This document shows positions 46,786 through 54,916 of a stretch of 62,465 bases of DNA, piece after piece (positions within the stretch are counted from its first letter, which is position 1; the number at the start of each line of letters is the position of its first letter). Source of the stretch: Alphaproteobacteria bacterium (lineage in GTDB: Bacteria; Pseudomonadota; Alphaproteobacteria; Micavibrionales; UBA2020). Below the pieces are notes generated by a model that was not told the DNA's origin, did not search any database, and saw only the letters and a list, made by a program, of their open reading frames with translations. The DNA lies in the NCBI GenBank assembly GCA_021413445.1, contig JAIOQI010000048.1, positions 1 to 62,465 on the forward strand, read 5' to 3'. Made by a program: the position numbers and the translations under genes.

Positions 46786-48123
46786 ATGACCGTCGCCGTC
46801 CGTTTTGCCCCCAGCCCCACCGGTATCCTGCACGTCGGCAGCGCGCGCACGGCTTTGATCGTCTGGCTGTTTGCGCGCAAGCACAACGGCACCTTCATGC
46901 TGCGCATCGACGACACCGACCTGGAGCGCTCCAAGGAAGAGAACGTCGATGACATCATCTCCGGCCTGACCTGGCTGGGCCTTACCTGGGACCGCTTCGC
47001 CCGCCAGCGCGATCGCTCTGCCGACTATGAGCGCTCGATCCAGAAACTGAAGGACAACGGCCGGCTTTATCCCTGCTATGAGAGCGAGGAGGAACTGGCG
47101 CTGAAACGCAAGACCCTGCTGTCGCAGAAGCTGCCGCCGATTTACGACCGCGCCTCGCTGAGCCTGACCGACGAGCAAAAGAAGAAATTCGAGGCCGAAG
47201 GCAAGAAGCCGCACTGGCGCTTCAAGCTCGACCATACGCCGATCGTCTGGAACGACATGGTGCGCGGCGAAGTCAGGTTCCACGGCAAGGACATGTCCGA
47301 CCCCGTGCTGGTGCGCGAAGACGGGCGCCCGCTGTATCATATCTGCTCGGTGATCGACGACATCGACTTCGGCATCACCCATATCGTGCGCGGCGAGGAC
47401 CATGTCTCCAACTCCGCCTCCCATATCCAGATGTTCGAGGCGCTCGGCGCAAAGCCGCCTGCGCTCGCCCACGTCACGCTGCTCGGCGACATGGAGGGCG
47501 GCAAGCTCTCCAAGCGCAAGGGCTCGCTCGGCATCAAGTCGCTGCAGGAAGAAGTCGGCGTCGAGCGCATGGCGCTGATCAGCCTGATCGCCCGCATCGG
47601 CACCTCGGACCCCATTGAGCCGCTGTTCACCATGGACGAAGTCATCCAGAACTTCGACTTCGCCAAGTTCTCGCGCAACCTGCCGAAATTCGACGAGGAA
47701 GAGCTTTACCGCCTCAACGCGAAAATCCTGCACAAGACAGAGCTGAAAGACGTGAAAGAGCGGCTGGCTGCACTGGGGCTGAACGATATTGACGAGGAGT
47801 TCTGGCATGCCGTGCGCCCGAACCTCGAGATCCTCTCCGACATCAAGGACTGGTGGCATGTGGCCCACGGCCCGGTCAAGCCGATCATCGAGGACGCCGA
47901 TTTCGCCAAAGTCGCGGCGGAACTCCTGCCCGCCGACCCGTGGGACAACACCACCTGGGACAAATGGGTGAACGCCATCAAGGCCAAAACCGACCGCAAG
48001 GGCAAAAACCTGTTCATGCCGCTGCGCTGCGCCATCACCGGCCAGGAACACGGGCCCGAGCTGAAGGAGCTGCTGCCGCTCATCGGTCGCCAGCGCGTGC
48101 TGGAGCGGCTGAAGGCGGCCTGA
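46786..48123 (+). CDS. gltX: Glutamate--tRNA ligase
   Basis: Class I aminoacyl-tRNA synthetase charging tRNA-Glu (and possibly tRNA-Gln when Gat amidotransferase is used). 445 residues, with the HIGH-type motif FAPSPTGILHVGSARTAL (about 7-24), MLRIDDTDLERSKEE, YHICSVIDDIDFGITHIVRG and the KMSKS-type motif KLSKRKGSLGIKSL (about 240). Alphaproteobacteria often carry two gltX genes; this may be either. It ends 4 bases before trmJ, so they are co-transcribed. Confidence 0.95.
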   Translation: MTVAVRFAPSPTGILHVGSARTALIVWLFARKHNGTFMLRIDDTDLERSKEENVDDIISGLTWLGLTWDRFARQRDRSADYERSIQKLKDNGRLYPCYESEEELALKRKTLLSQKLPPIYDRASLSLTDEQKKKFEAEGKKPHWRFKLDHTPIVWNDMVRGEVRFHGKDMSDPVLVREDGRPLYHICSVIDDIDFGITHIVRGEDHVSNSASHIQMFEALGAKPPALAHVTLLGDMEGGKLSKRKGSLGIKSLQEEVGVERMALISLIARIGTSDPIEPLFTMDEVIQNFDFAKFSRNLPKFDEEELYRLNAKILHKTELKDVKERLAALGLNDIDEEFWHAVRPNLEILSDIKDWWHVAHGPVKPIIEDADFAKVAAELLPADPWDNTTWDKWVNAIKAKTDRKGKNLFMPLRCAITGQEHGPELKELLPLIGRQRVLERLKAA

Positions 48124-48127
48124 TCGC

Positions 48128-48919
48128 ATGGCCGGAACGGATACAACCCTCAGCCCTTTCCCCAAAGACATCGCCCTCGCCCCGGTCATCATCCTGGTGA
48201 GTCCGCAGCTGGGGGAGAATATCGGCATGTGCGCGCGCGCCATGCTCAACTGCGCGGTGACGGAACTGCGCATCGTCAATCCCCGCGACGGCTGGCCGAA
48301 TCCCGGCGCCACCTCTTCCGCTGCCGGCGCCACAGCCGTTCTGGATCAGGCGAATCTCTACACCTCCACCAAAGACGCGGTGGCCGACCTGGAATTCGTG
48401 CTGGCGACCACCGCCCGCCCGCGCGAAATGGTCAAGGATATTTATTCAACCGACGCCGCCGCCAAGGAAATCCGCCAGCGCAATGCGGGAGGAATACAAA
48501 AATGCGGCATCATGTTCGGCCCCGAGCGTGCCGGACTGGAAAATGATGATGTCGTCTTCGCCAACGCAATCCTGAACATCCCGCTCAATCCCGGATTCTC
48601 GTCACTCAACCTGGCGCAGGCGGTTTTGCTGGTGTGCTTTTCCTGGCTATCGGCGGAAAACCCCTTCTCCGCGCAGGAAATCGCCACGGAAATGGGCGAC
48701 ACCGCGCCGGCTAAAAAAGAAGATGTCGAATTCCTGCTGGCTCAGCTCGAGGATGAACTGACCCAGGGCGGCTTCTTCCGCAGCCCCTTGCAGAAGCCCA
48801 CCATCCTCCGCAATATCCGCAATTTCTTCTTCCGGTCGGCGCCCACGCAGCAGGACGTCCGCACGCTGCACGGCATCGTCTCCTGCCTGACCGGCAAGCG
48901 GCGCAGGGGGCAAGGTTAA
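48128..48919 (+). CDS. trmJ: tRNA (Cm32/Um32) 2'-O-methyltransferase, TrmJ type
   Basis: A SPOUT-fold methyltransferase acting on tRNA position 32. The 263 residues show motif 1 ILVSPQLGENIGMCARAMLN, motif 2 CGIMFGPERAGLENDD and motif 3 LNIPLNPGFSSLNLAQAVLL, typical of the TrmJ/TrmH subfamily, followed by a helical C-terminal extension typical of TrmJ. It follows gltX closely. Confidence 0.92.
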   Translation: MAGTDTTLSPFPKDIALAPVIILVSPQLGENIGMCARAMLNCAVTELRIVNPRDGWPNPGATSSAAGATAVLDQANLYTSTKDAVADLEFVLATTARPREMVKDIYSTDAAAKEIRQRNAGGIQKCGIMFGPERAGLENDDVVFANAILNIPLNPGFSSLNLAQAVLLVCFSWLSAENPFSAQEIATEMGDTAPAKKEDVEFLLAQLEDELTQGGFFRSPLQKPTILRNIRNFFFRSAPTQQDVRTLHGIVSCLTGKRRRGQG

Positions 48920-48936
48920 GAATATTTGCTGAAAGA

Positions 48937-49539
48937 TTAGGCCTTGGGCCCGTCGTTGTTCTGTTCCGGCTTGGGCATCACGTCGCTGCCCGACATTTTT
49001 TTGGCGGCGGCATCGCCAAAGCGGCTCTTTACGCCAGGGAATTTATCAAAGATCAGGTCCCGCTTGGTGGATTTGGCGATGGCGTCCAGGTGTTCGTCCA
49101 GCACCTTATCCGCCAGCACTGAAGCGAGCTTTTCCAACATTTTCAGATTGTCCAGATAAAAAGTATTTTCTTCCTCAAGACGTTTTTTTGCCTTTTCAAC
49201 TGATCGACGCCCCATCTTATGCGCGATATAGATTTCCGGTATCGCCAGTACCGGCATCAGCCATGCTATTCCGGTAACAAATCCAATGCCAATAATAATC
49301 GGCGTCTGGATACCCACGCCGGTGAAATACCTCGGGGTATATTTTCCATCCGCGCGATCTTGAATATCCGTTTGTTTTTCTTCAATGACGGCCTGAATAT
49401 CCGCTTTCAGTTCTTCCAGCCTGAAGAGCTTTTCAGCAGCGCCCTCGATGCGCTTTGCCTCTTCCACCAGCTTATCGAATTTTTCCAGTTGCTGTTCTGC
49501 CGCTGCCTGCTCTTGCGCCTTCTTTTTCTTGCCGAACAT
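48937..49539 (-). CDS. Coiled-coil membrane protein (paralog A)
   Basis: 200 residues beginning MFGKKKKAQEQAAAEQQLEK. A long charged helix with FRLEELKADIQAVIEEKQTD, a hydrophobic pair (about 90-128, TPIIIGIGFVTGIAWLMPVL), a second charged helix and the tail KSRFGDAAAKKMSGSDVMP. It is a clear paralog of the next gene. The frame extends to 49668 through a repeat hairpin, but the start at 49539 matches the paralog. Function unknown; topology suggests two membrane helices with cytosolic coiled coils. Confidence 0.7.
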   Translation of the reverse strand: MFGKKKKAQEQAAAEQQLEKFDKLVEEAKRIEGAAEKLFRLEELKADIQAVIEEKQTDIQDRADGKYTPRYFTGVGIQTPIIIGIGFVTGIAWLMPVLAIPEIYIAHKMGRRSVEKAKKRLEEENTFYLDNLKMLEKLASVLADKVLDEHLDAIAKSTKRDLIFDKFPGVKSRFGDAAAKKMSGSDVMPKPEQNNDGPKA

Positions 49540-49622
49540 CTCTGGATTTCCTTTTCTGAGTATTGTCGCGAAGCTGTTAACATAATTAGCAATCGGAATT
49601 AAGTCAAATAAAAAATCCATCT

Positions 49623-49699
49623 TTGTCATTCTGAGCGCAGCGAAGAATCTTATCACCTTGAAAAACAAAGGGGATTCTTCGCTGCGCTCAGAATGACAA
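49623..49699. repeat. Perfect 27-bp inverted repeat hairpin
   Basis: Arms 49623-49649 and 49673-49699 are exact reverse complements (TTGTCATTCTGAGCGCAGCG with AAGAATC), separated by 23 bases. It is the same family as the weaker copy at 9134-9231 and lies exactly between the two paralogs. It may act as a bidirectional terminator or mRNA-stabilising hairpin, but lacks a T tract. Confidence 0.9.
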
Positions 49700-49719
49700 T
49701 TGATATTTTTCAGCAGACG

Positions 49720-50334
49720 TTAGGGATTGAATCCCGGCTCGTCATCGTCCTGTTCCGGTTTGGGCTTCGCTGAGCTGCCAGACATTTTCTTGGCGGCGGC
49801 GATGCCGAAGCGGCTCTTCACATCAGGAAACTTGTCAAAAATTTCATCACGCTTTGCGGATTTGGCGATGGCTTCCAGATGCTCGTCCAGCACCTTGTCC
49901 GCCAGCGCCGCAACGTGCCCTTCCAGGCCTTCCAGCTCCTTCAGGAAATCGGCGTTTTCCTGCTCGAGGCGCTTTTTTTCCTTTTTAGAAGATTGATTGC
50001 TTATCAGAAAAGTGCCCAGGGCCACCGGCATCGACACCAGTACCAGCGGCGTCATTCCGGTCGCGAAGGCAATGGCCCAGAAAGCCGGCACCTGAACGGC
50101 ACTGCTCGTCAGGAAAAACCGGTTGCCTTTTTTCTCGGCGCTATCACCAATGTCCGCCTCTTTTCCTTCAATAACATTCCGGATAGCCTCTTTCAGCTCT
50201 TCCAGCCTGAAGAGCCTTTCGCCAACATCCGCGATGGAGTTAATTTCGTCGGCCAGGGTGTTCAGTTGCTTCAACTGCTGCTGCCGTTCCGCCGCCGCCC
50301 GCTCCTGCGCTTTCTTTTTTTTCTTGCCGAACAT
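49720..50334 (-). CDS. Coiled-coil membrane protein (paralog B)
   Basis: 204 residues beginning MFGKKKKKAQERAAAERQQQ. Same layout as paralog A: FRLEELKEAIRNVIEGKEAD, a hydrophobic pair (VPAFWAIAFATGMTPLVLVS and beyond), then VAALADKVLDEHLEAIAKSA and the tail KSRFGIAAAKKMSGSSAKP. The strongest identity is in the LADKVLDEHL...KMSGS block, so that block is probably functional. No known family. rpsD lies upstream on the same strand but is separated by a terminator. Confidence 0.7.
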   Translation of the reverse strand: MFGKKKKKAQERAAAERQQQLKQLNTLADEINSIADVGERLFRLEELKEAIRNVIEGKEADIGDSAEKKGNRFFLTSSAVQVPAFWAIAFATGMTPLVLVSMPVALGTFLISNQSSKKEKKRLEQENADFLKELEGLEGHVAALADKVLDEHLEAIAKSAKRDEIFDKFPDVKSRFGIAAAKKMSGSSAKPKPEQDDDEPGFNP

Positions 50335-50379
50335 GTGCAGTCTCTCCTTCTGAATACTTCCCGGTTTTCGCGGGGCAAT

Positions 50380-50409
50380 AAAAAAGCCGTTTTTTCAAAC
50401 GGCTTTTTT
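50380..50409 (-). terminator. Intrinsic terminator after rpsD
   Basis: A 13-bp perfect stem (AAAAAAGCCGTTT with AAACGGCTTTTTT, loop of four) starting 20 bases beyond the rpsD stop. The A/T ends make it work in both directions, but only rpsD points into it. Confidence 0.88.
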
Positions 50410-50428
50410 ATTCATTCAACAGGTTCTA

Positions 50429-51043
50429 TTAACGTGAATAGAACTCGATAATCAGGTTGGGTTCCATTTGTACCGGATAGGGAACTTCCTCGAATTTCGG
50501 CGCGCGGACGAACTTGCCGGTGCCGGCCTTGTGGTCGATTTCGAGGTAACCGGGAACTTCCCGGTCGGTCGAAGTGGTGCCCTGAATGTAGAGGGGCAGC
50601 TGCTGCGACTTTTCCTTGATTTCGATGACGTCGCCGTCTTTCACCGAGAAAGACGCGATGGTGACGCGCTTGCCGTTGACCTTGACGTGGCCATGGCTGA
50701 CGAACTGGCGTGCGGCGAAAATGGTCGGAACGAATTTCATGCGATAGATGGCAGCATCCAAACGGCGCTCCAGCAGTTCGATCAGGTTGTGGCCTGAATC
50801 ACCGCGGCGGCGGATCGCTTCCTCGTAATAACGATAGAAACGGCTCTCGCCGATGTTGGCGTAATAGCCGCGCAGCTTTTGCTTGGCCATCAGCTGGGTG
50901 CCGTAATCGGTGGGTTTTTTGCGGTTCTGGCCGTGCTGGCCGGGGCCGTATTCGCGTTTGTTAAAGGGCGACTTGGCGCGGCCCCAGAGGTTGACGCCGA
51001 GACGGCGGTCAATTTTATGCTTGGCTTCTGGACGTTTAGACAT
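50429..51043 (-). CDS. rpsD: 30S ribosomal protein S4
   Basis: Primary 16S rRNA-binding protein that nucleates 30S assembly. The 204 residues show the family start [40 protein letters not shown], then the S4 RNA-binding domain ([34 protein letters not shown]). It is alone here, as is usual in alphaproteobacteria, with its own promoter and terminator. GAGGAA precedes the ATG. Confidence 0.97.
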   Translation of the reverse strand: MSKRPEAKHKIDRRLGVNLWGRAKSPFNKREYGPGQHGQNRKKPTDYGTQLMAKQKLRGYYANIGESRFYRYYEEAIRRRGDSGHNLIELLERRLDAAIYRMKFVPTIFAARQFVSHGHVKVNGKRVTIASFSVKDGDVIEIKEKSQQLPLYIQGTTSTDREVPGYLEIDHKAGTGKFVRAPKFEEVPYPVQMEPNLIIEFYSR

Positions 51044-51146
51044 TGATATTCCTCGTTTTTTTTAATTGTCCCGGTAGTTCAGACCACACTGGAATGACGG
51101 GGATATGAGTATGGTTAACTCCACCCACTTTCCCGGGAATGTGGGA

Positions 51147-51174
51147 ACTATACGGTTTTTTGGGGCCTTGTCAA
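51147..51174 (-). promoter_or_regulatory. rpsD promoter
   Basis: Read on the minus strand: TTGACA (51174-51169), a 16-base spacer and TATAGT (51152-51147). This is a near-consensus sigma-70 promoter about 100 bases before the rpsD start, leaving room for a leader RNA. Confidence 0.72.
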
Positions 51175-51216
51175 ATGTATTTTCAGAGAGCGGCAGGTGC
51201 CGAAAAAGCCCCTCGA

Positions 51217-51483
51217 TCAGGTCTTTTTGGGGCTCAGGAAGGCAATCACCTTCGAAACGTCAAAGCCACCGCTCGCACAGCAGCCCTTATGCGGGGAAGT
51301 CTGGCCGGGGTGGCTCTTGCTCCAGAAATATTCATGGACACTGAAAAAAGCAATCTGCACAAAAGGCTCCAGCAGGGAAATAGCCAGGGCCACATGAAGG
51401 TCGCGCGTGACGACAAGGGCCACAAAAAAGGCGACCGTGACATGCATCAGGCCATAAGTCATTGTTTTAGCTACGATACGCAT
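51217..51483 (-). CDS. DUF2061-type small membrane protein
   Basis: 88 residues with two predicted helices (KTMTYGLMHVTVAFFVALVV and VALAISLLEPFVQIAFFSVH) ending HEYFWSKSHP, the pattern of DUF2061 proteins. The tail holds a Cys pair (HKGCCASGG). The start is the ATG at 51483; the TTG one codon earlier is less likely. It is the last of four co-directional genes that begin with the cupredoxin, so it may serve metal uptake, though DUF2061 members have no known function. Confidence 0.7.
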   Translation of the reverse strand: MRIVAKTMTYGLMHVTVAFFVALVVTRDLHVALAISLLEPFVQIAFFSVHEYFWSKSHPGQTSPHKGCCASGGFDVSKVIAFLSPKKT

Positions 51484-51498
51484 CAAAATATCCTTAAA

Positions 51499-51702
51499 TT
51501 ACTTCACGCCGTCGATCATGCCCTTTGGCACTTCGATCGCGAATTCGTCAGCGCCGATACGGCCGGCGAGCTGCGCTTCCGCCGATACAGAAAGCTTCTT
51601 GCCGATGATGACGTAAGAGTTGTTTTCGGTCTCAAACACAGCCGGGCAGCAGGAGGCTGAATGGCAGACAAATTCAGATGGGGTGACTTCCTTGAGCTTC
51701 AT
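51499..51702 (-). CDS. Small Cys-containing protein
   Basis: 67 residues: MKLKEVTPSEFVCHSASCCP, then AVFETENNSYVIIGKKL and a hydrophilic end. The CHSASCC cluster could bind a metal or act in redox; such short proteins occur in several proteobacteria, annotated only as hypothetical. No signal peptide, so cytosolic. 65 bases after the FTR1 gene and 15 bases before the DUF2061 gene on the same strand. Confidence 0.68.
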   Translation of the reverse strand: MKLKEVTPSEFVCHSASCCPAVFETENNSYVIIGKKLSVSAEAQLAGRIGADEFAIEVPKGMIDGVK

Positions 51703-51767
51703 GATGCTTTGACCTTTCCATTAAAGTAGTTTTCAGAATTTAGCATATCAACGGCAAATGACAAGCC

Positions 51768-53312
51768 TTAATTCAGGGGCGTCTCGTATTCGAGCAAAAG
51801 CCTGCCCGCCCCGTCAGCCGCCGCATCGCTGATGCCCGCCAGATAGGCCGCCTCGTACTTGATATTGCGGTTAATAGCGCCGTAAACGGCAGGGCCTATG
51901 TAGTGTTCCTGCTCATTAAAGCCCGGATTTTCATTGGCTTTGCCGAAGCCGCTTTGAATCTCGAAACCCGGCTCAAAATGCATGTCATGCCTGTAGCGGC
52001 TGCTCCAATTGACGCTCCTGTCCGGGCCGCCGCCGGCATTGGGGCCGATTTCCTGCTCAATCCCGATATTGGCGCGGTGCAGGAACCTGCCCCATTCCTT
52101 TTCCAGCAGCAGCTTGGCCTCGATCGCATCCGGGGCATGGGAGGCAAACCCATGCACATAAGAAACGAGCGCCCCGGCATCCAGCCAGTATTCGCCCTGC
52201 TCGGAGAACTGGACGACATTCTCCCAGAGCATGTTGCTCATGACAAAACTCTCGTCCGGCTCTTTTTCAAACTCGCCGGTCAGTTCCGTCTTCCACCGGC
52301 TGTTGACGCCGTAAGCAACTTCCACTTCATGGGACTGAATGTTGTTTTTATCATGCTGCCCGTCAAAAGTCCGGCTGCCCGAGTATTCCAGCTCCAGCTC
52401 CCCCTCGTGAACGATGGGGGAATAAATCTTGTCCGCAGCCCGCGCCGGCCCCGGACTAACCAGCAGGCAGCCCAGCAGCACAGCGCCCGTCATCACCGCC
52501 CGCGCCGGTTTCCGGTCAGATTCCATCCAGGCAATGATGCCGAACAAGCCCGTCAGGGTCGCCACATAGAATATCCCCTGTATCAGGGTGGGATGGGCGC
52601 TGTAGCCGATCAGCCCGTGCAATACCTTGCCGGCAATGCCGGCATCGGAGATCAGCCACGAACTGTCCCACATCGGCAGGGAATAGCCTTCAAAATAACC
52701 GGCGGCGGACAAAAACACCGCGCCCTGCGCCGACAGCCCCGCGACCAGCAGGATCAGCAGGATATTGGTGACCTTGAACATGTACTGGGTGGACATTTTC
52801 AGGAGCCCGAAGTAAATCATGGCCCCCACCGTCACGCCGGACAGCGCCCCGGCCAGACTTCCGGCGGCAATCGAAAGAACGCCCTGCCCGGACAGGATCA
52901 TGCCGTAAATGAACAGGACAATCTCGGAGGCCTCGCGCAGCACGGCCAGCCCGATCACCAGAGAAAGCGAATACAACGGCATGGTCCCCTGCGCCACATC
53001 ATGCCCGACTTTTTTGATATGCGACGTCATGCTGCGGAAATGCTTGCGCATCCACAAGACCGTCCAGCCAATGACGAGGCTGGCGGCAAACAGGATAAAG
53101 GCATTCAGCAGTTCCTGCCCCAGCCCGGAGGCCAGACTGGAAATAGTTTCGGTGAAAAAAGCCACCAGGCCCGCCCCGGCGATGCCGCCCGCAAATCCGC
53201 CCGCAATCCACAGCATCCTTCCGCTCAAGCCGCGCGTGGCCGCCAGGATAATGCCTATAATCATCGCCATTTCCAGCGCTTCCCTAAACACGACGATCGC
53301 GGTAGATAACAT
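51768..53312 (-). CDS. FTR1 iron permease fused to a beta-rich, barrel-like C-terminal domain
   Basis: 514 residues. Residues 1-262 are an FTR1/EfeU permease with seven predicted helices and the two RExxE iron motifs, REALE (10-14) and REASE (126-130). A hydrophobic stretch follows (273-288, MTGAVLLGCLLVSPGP) ending ARA-AD, which looks like a signal peptide with a cleavage site. Residues 293-514 alternate polar and aromatic residues like an outer-membrane barrel (ELELEYSGSRTFDGQHDKNN, VEVAYGVNSRWKTELTGEFE, ending LLLEYETPLN). The frame is continuous. It lies 24 bases after the cupredoxin. Cleavage by signal peptidase would release the second half. Confidence 0.87.
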   Translation of the reverse strand: MLSTAIVVFREALEMAMIIGIILAATRGLSGRMLWIAGGFAGGIAGAGLVAFFTETISSLASGLGQELLNAFILFAASLVIGWTVLWMRKHFRSMTSHIKKVGHDVAQGTMPLYSLSLVIGLAVLREASEIVLFIYGMILSGQGVLSIAAGSLAGALSGVTVGAMIYFGLLKMSTQYMFKVTNILLILLVAGLSAQGAVFLSAAGYFEGYSLPMWDSSWLISDAGIAGKVLHGLIGYSAHPTLIQGIFYVATLTGLFGIIAWMESDRKPARAVMTGAVLLGCLLVSPGPARAADKIYSPIVHEGELELEYSGSRTFDGQHDKNNIQSHEVEVAYGVNSRWKTELTGEFEKEPDESFVMSNMLWENVVQFSEQGEYWLDAGALVSYVHGFASHAPDAIEAKLLLEKEWGRFLHRANIGIEQEIGPNAGGGPDRSVNWSSRYRHDMHFEPGFEIQSGFGKANENPGFNEQEHYIGPAVYGAINRNIKYEAAYLAGISDAAADGAGRLLLEYETPLN

Positions 53313-53336
53313 TTCTTAACTCCTGCCTCGATGAGG

Positions 53337-53681
53337 TTACTTGACCTTGATAACGCCCTTGATCTTGGGATGAAAATCATCGAAGTAAGGATAGGTTCCC
53401 GGTTTCAGGGGGCCGATGAAAACAACGACCTGCCCGTTCGGCGCCACGATCTTTTCACGATTGAGCTCATAGCTCTCGAACTCGATCGGCGATGAATCAA
53501 GGTTTTTCACGACGAGTTTCACCTTCTGCCCCGCCGGGATTACCAGCTCCGCCGGAGAGAATTGATGATCCTTCATCGTGATGACGTTGGCCTCATCACC
53601 GGCATATGAAGAAGGCGCTGCGAGAAAAAAACCCGCGCACAACAAACCCGTCCATAAAAGATATTTTTTTGAGAGTTTCAT
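53337..53681 (-). CDS. Periplasmic cupredoxin-domain protein (FtrB/EfeO-like)
   Basis: 114 residues with a signal peptide (cleaved near SYA-G). A single cupredoxin fold shows MKDHQFSPAELVIPAGQKVK, VVKNLDSSPIEFESYELNRE and PGTYPYFDDFHPKIKG. The type-1 copper Cys is missing, as in EfeO/FtrB cupredoxin domains, so blue-copper electron transfer is unlikely; iron or copper oxidation-coupled delivery to the permease is inferred. It is the first gene of the FTR1 cluster. Confidence 0.87.
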   Translation of the reverse strand: MKLSKKYLLWTGLLCAGFFLAAPSSYAGDEANVITMKDHQFSPAELVIPAGQKVKLVVKNLDSSPIEFESYELNREKIVAPNGQVVVFIGPLKPGTYPYFDDFHPKIKGVIKVK

Positions 53682-53708
53682 CTACGGCGCCTTCCTGTAG
53701 AGAAAAAA

Positions 53709-53785
53709 TGGTCGGAGTGCAGGGATTCGAACCCTGGGCCTCTAGCTCCCGAAGCTAGCACTCTACCAGGCTGAGCTACACTCCG
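53709..53785 (-). tRNA. tRNA-Pro (anticodon CGG)
   Basis: Acceptor CGGAGTG/CACTCCG, anticodon stem CTAGC/GCTAG with loop TTCGGGA, T-arm CAGGGTTCGAATCCCTG, discriminator A and encoded CCA. Confidence 0.95.
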
Positions 53786-53887
53786 ATCGGTCGGAAACAA
53801 GGCGACCTTTTTATAACCTTTGGGGCATCCTGTCAATTAGGGAAATTTTAAGATAGGTATATCCGGCACTTAAAGGGGTGCACACCC

Positions 53888-54916
53888 TCAATAATCCCGC
53901 TCCACCGCGAAAACGATCAGGTCGGTCAGGTGCTGGCGCAGGGGATGGGCCGGCAGGGATTCCAGGGCCTTGATGCCCAGACCGGCATATTTCCGGGCTT
54001 CGGCCAGGGCGCTCTCCAGCGCGTTGTGCTTTTTGAGGATAGCGAAGGCTTCCTGCAAGTCGCCGTCTTTTTGCTGCAGCTCCGCCAGGCAGCGGCTCCA
54101 GAATTCCTTCTCGGCGCCATTGGCTTTGGCCAGGGCATGGATGACGGGAAGGGTCATTTTCCCTTCCTTGAAGTCGTCGCCGACAGACTTGCCGAGGCGC
54201 TTTTCGGAGGCGGCATAGTCCAGCACATCGTCCGAGATCTGGAAGGCGATGCCGAGATACATGCCGTAGTCGCGCATGGCTTTACATTCCGCAGGGGTTC
54301 TTTCGGCAACCACAGCGCCGACTTCGCAGGCCGCCGCGAACAGTTCAGCGGTTTTGGCGCGGATCACCCTGAAATACTGGTCTTCGGTCGTCTCGATATT
54401 ATTGGCGATGGACAGCTGCAACACCTCGCCCTCGGCAATCACGGCCGAAGCGGTGGAAAGGATGCGCAGCACGTCCAGCGAGCCGTCCTCGACCATCAGC
54501 TGGAAGGAACGGCTGAACAGGAAATCCCCGACCAGCACGGCGGCTTCGTTGCCGAACAGCGCGTTGGCGGAAGACTTGCCGCGCCTTTGATCGCTGTCGT
54601 CCACCACATCGTCGTGCAGCAGCGTGGCGGTGTGGATGAACTCGACGCAGGCGGAAAGCTTGTGCTGGCGCTTGCCCTGATAACCGAAGAGCGCCGCCGA
54701 GGCGAGCGTCAGCAGCGGGCGGATGCGCTTGCCCCCCGCCGCGATCAGGTGTCCGGCCAGTTGCGGGATCAAAGGCACTTCAGACTGCATCCGTTGCAGG
54801 ATCAGCGCGTTGACGTCCGCAAGATCGTCCTTGAGGATGACCGACAGCTTGTCCAAGGGGTTTTCAAGGACGGAGGGCTGCGTTTTGCTGGAGGCGGATG
54901 ATTTCATGTTCTTCAA
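53888..54916 (-). CDS. ispB: All-trans polyprenyl diphosphate synthase
   Basis: Makes the C40-C50 side chain for ubiquinone. 342 residues with the first Asp-rich motif LLHDDVVDDSDQRRG and the second QISDDVLDY, plus GKRIRPLLTLASAALFG. The chain length cannot be read reliably. The start overlaps the pyrophosphatase stop by four bases (ATGA), so they form an operon. The divergent trmN6-like gene beyond is a typical alphaproteobacterial neighbour. Confidence 0.93.
   Translation of the reverse strand: MKNMKSSASSKTQPSVLENPLDKLSVILKDDLADVNALILQRMQSEVPLIPQLAGHLIAAGGKRIRPLLTLASAALFGYQGKRQHKLSACVEFIHTATLLHDDVVDDSDQRRGKSSANALFGNEAAVLVGDFLFSRSFQLMVEDGSLDVLRILSTASAVIAEGEVLQLSIANNIETTEDQYFRVIRAKTAELFAAACEVGAVVAERTPAECKAMRDYGMYLGIAFQISDDVLDYAASEKRLGKSVGDDFKEGKMTLPVIHALAKANGAEKEFWSRCLAELQQKDGDLQEAFAILKKHNALESALAEARKYAGLGIKALESLPAHPLRQHLTDLIVFAVERDY

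Noticed and set aside
46738-48333. A 531-residue minus-strand frame
   Set aside because: It is the antisense shadow of gltX and has no family motif; it arises from GC-rich codon use.
51903-53309. A 468-residue plus-strand frame
   Set aside because: Antisense to the FTR1 fusion gene, low complexity, no domains.
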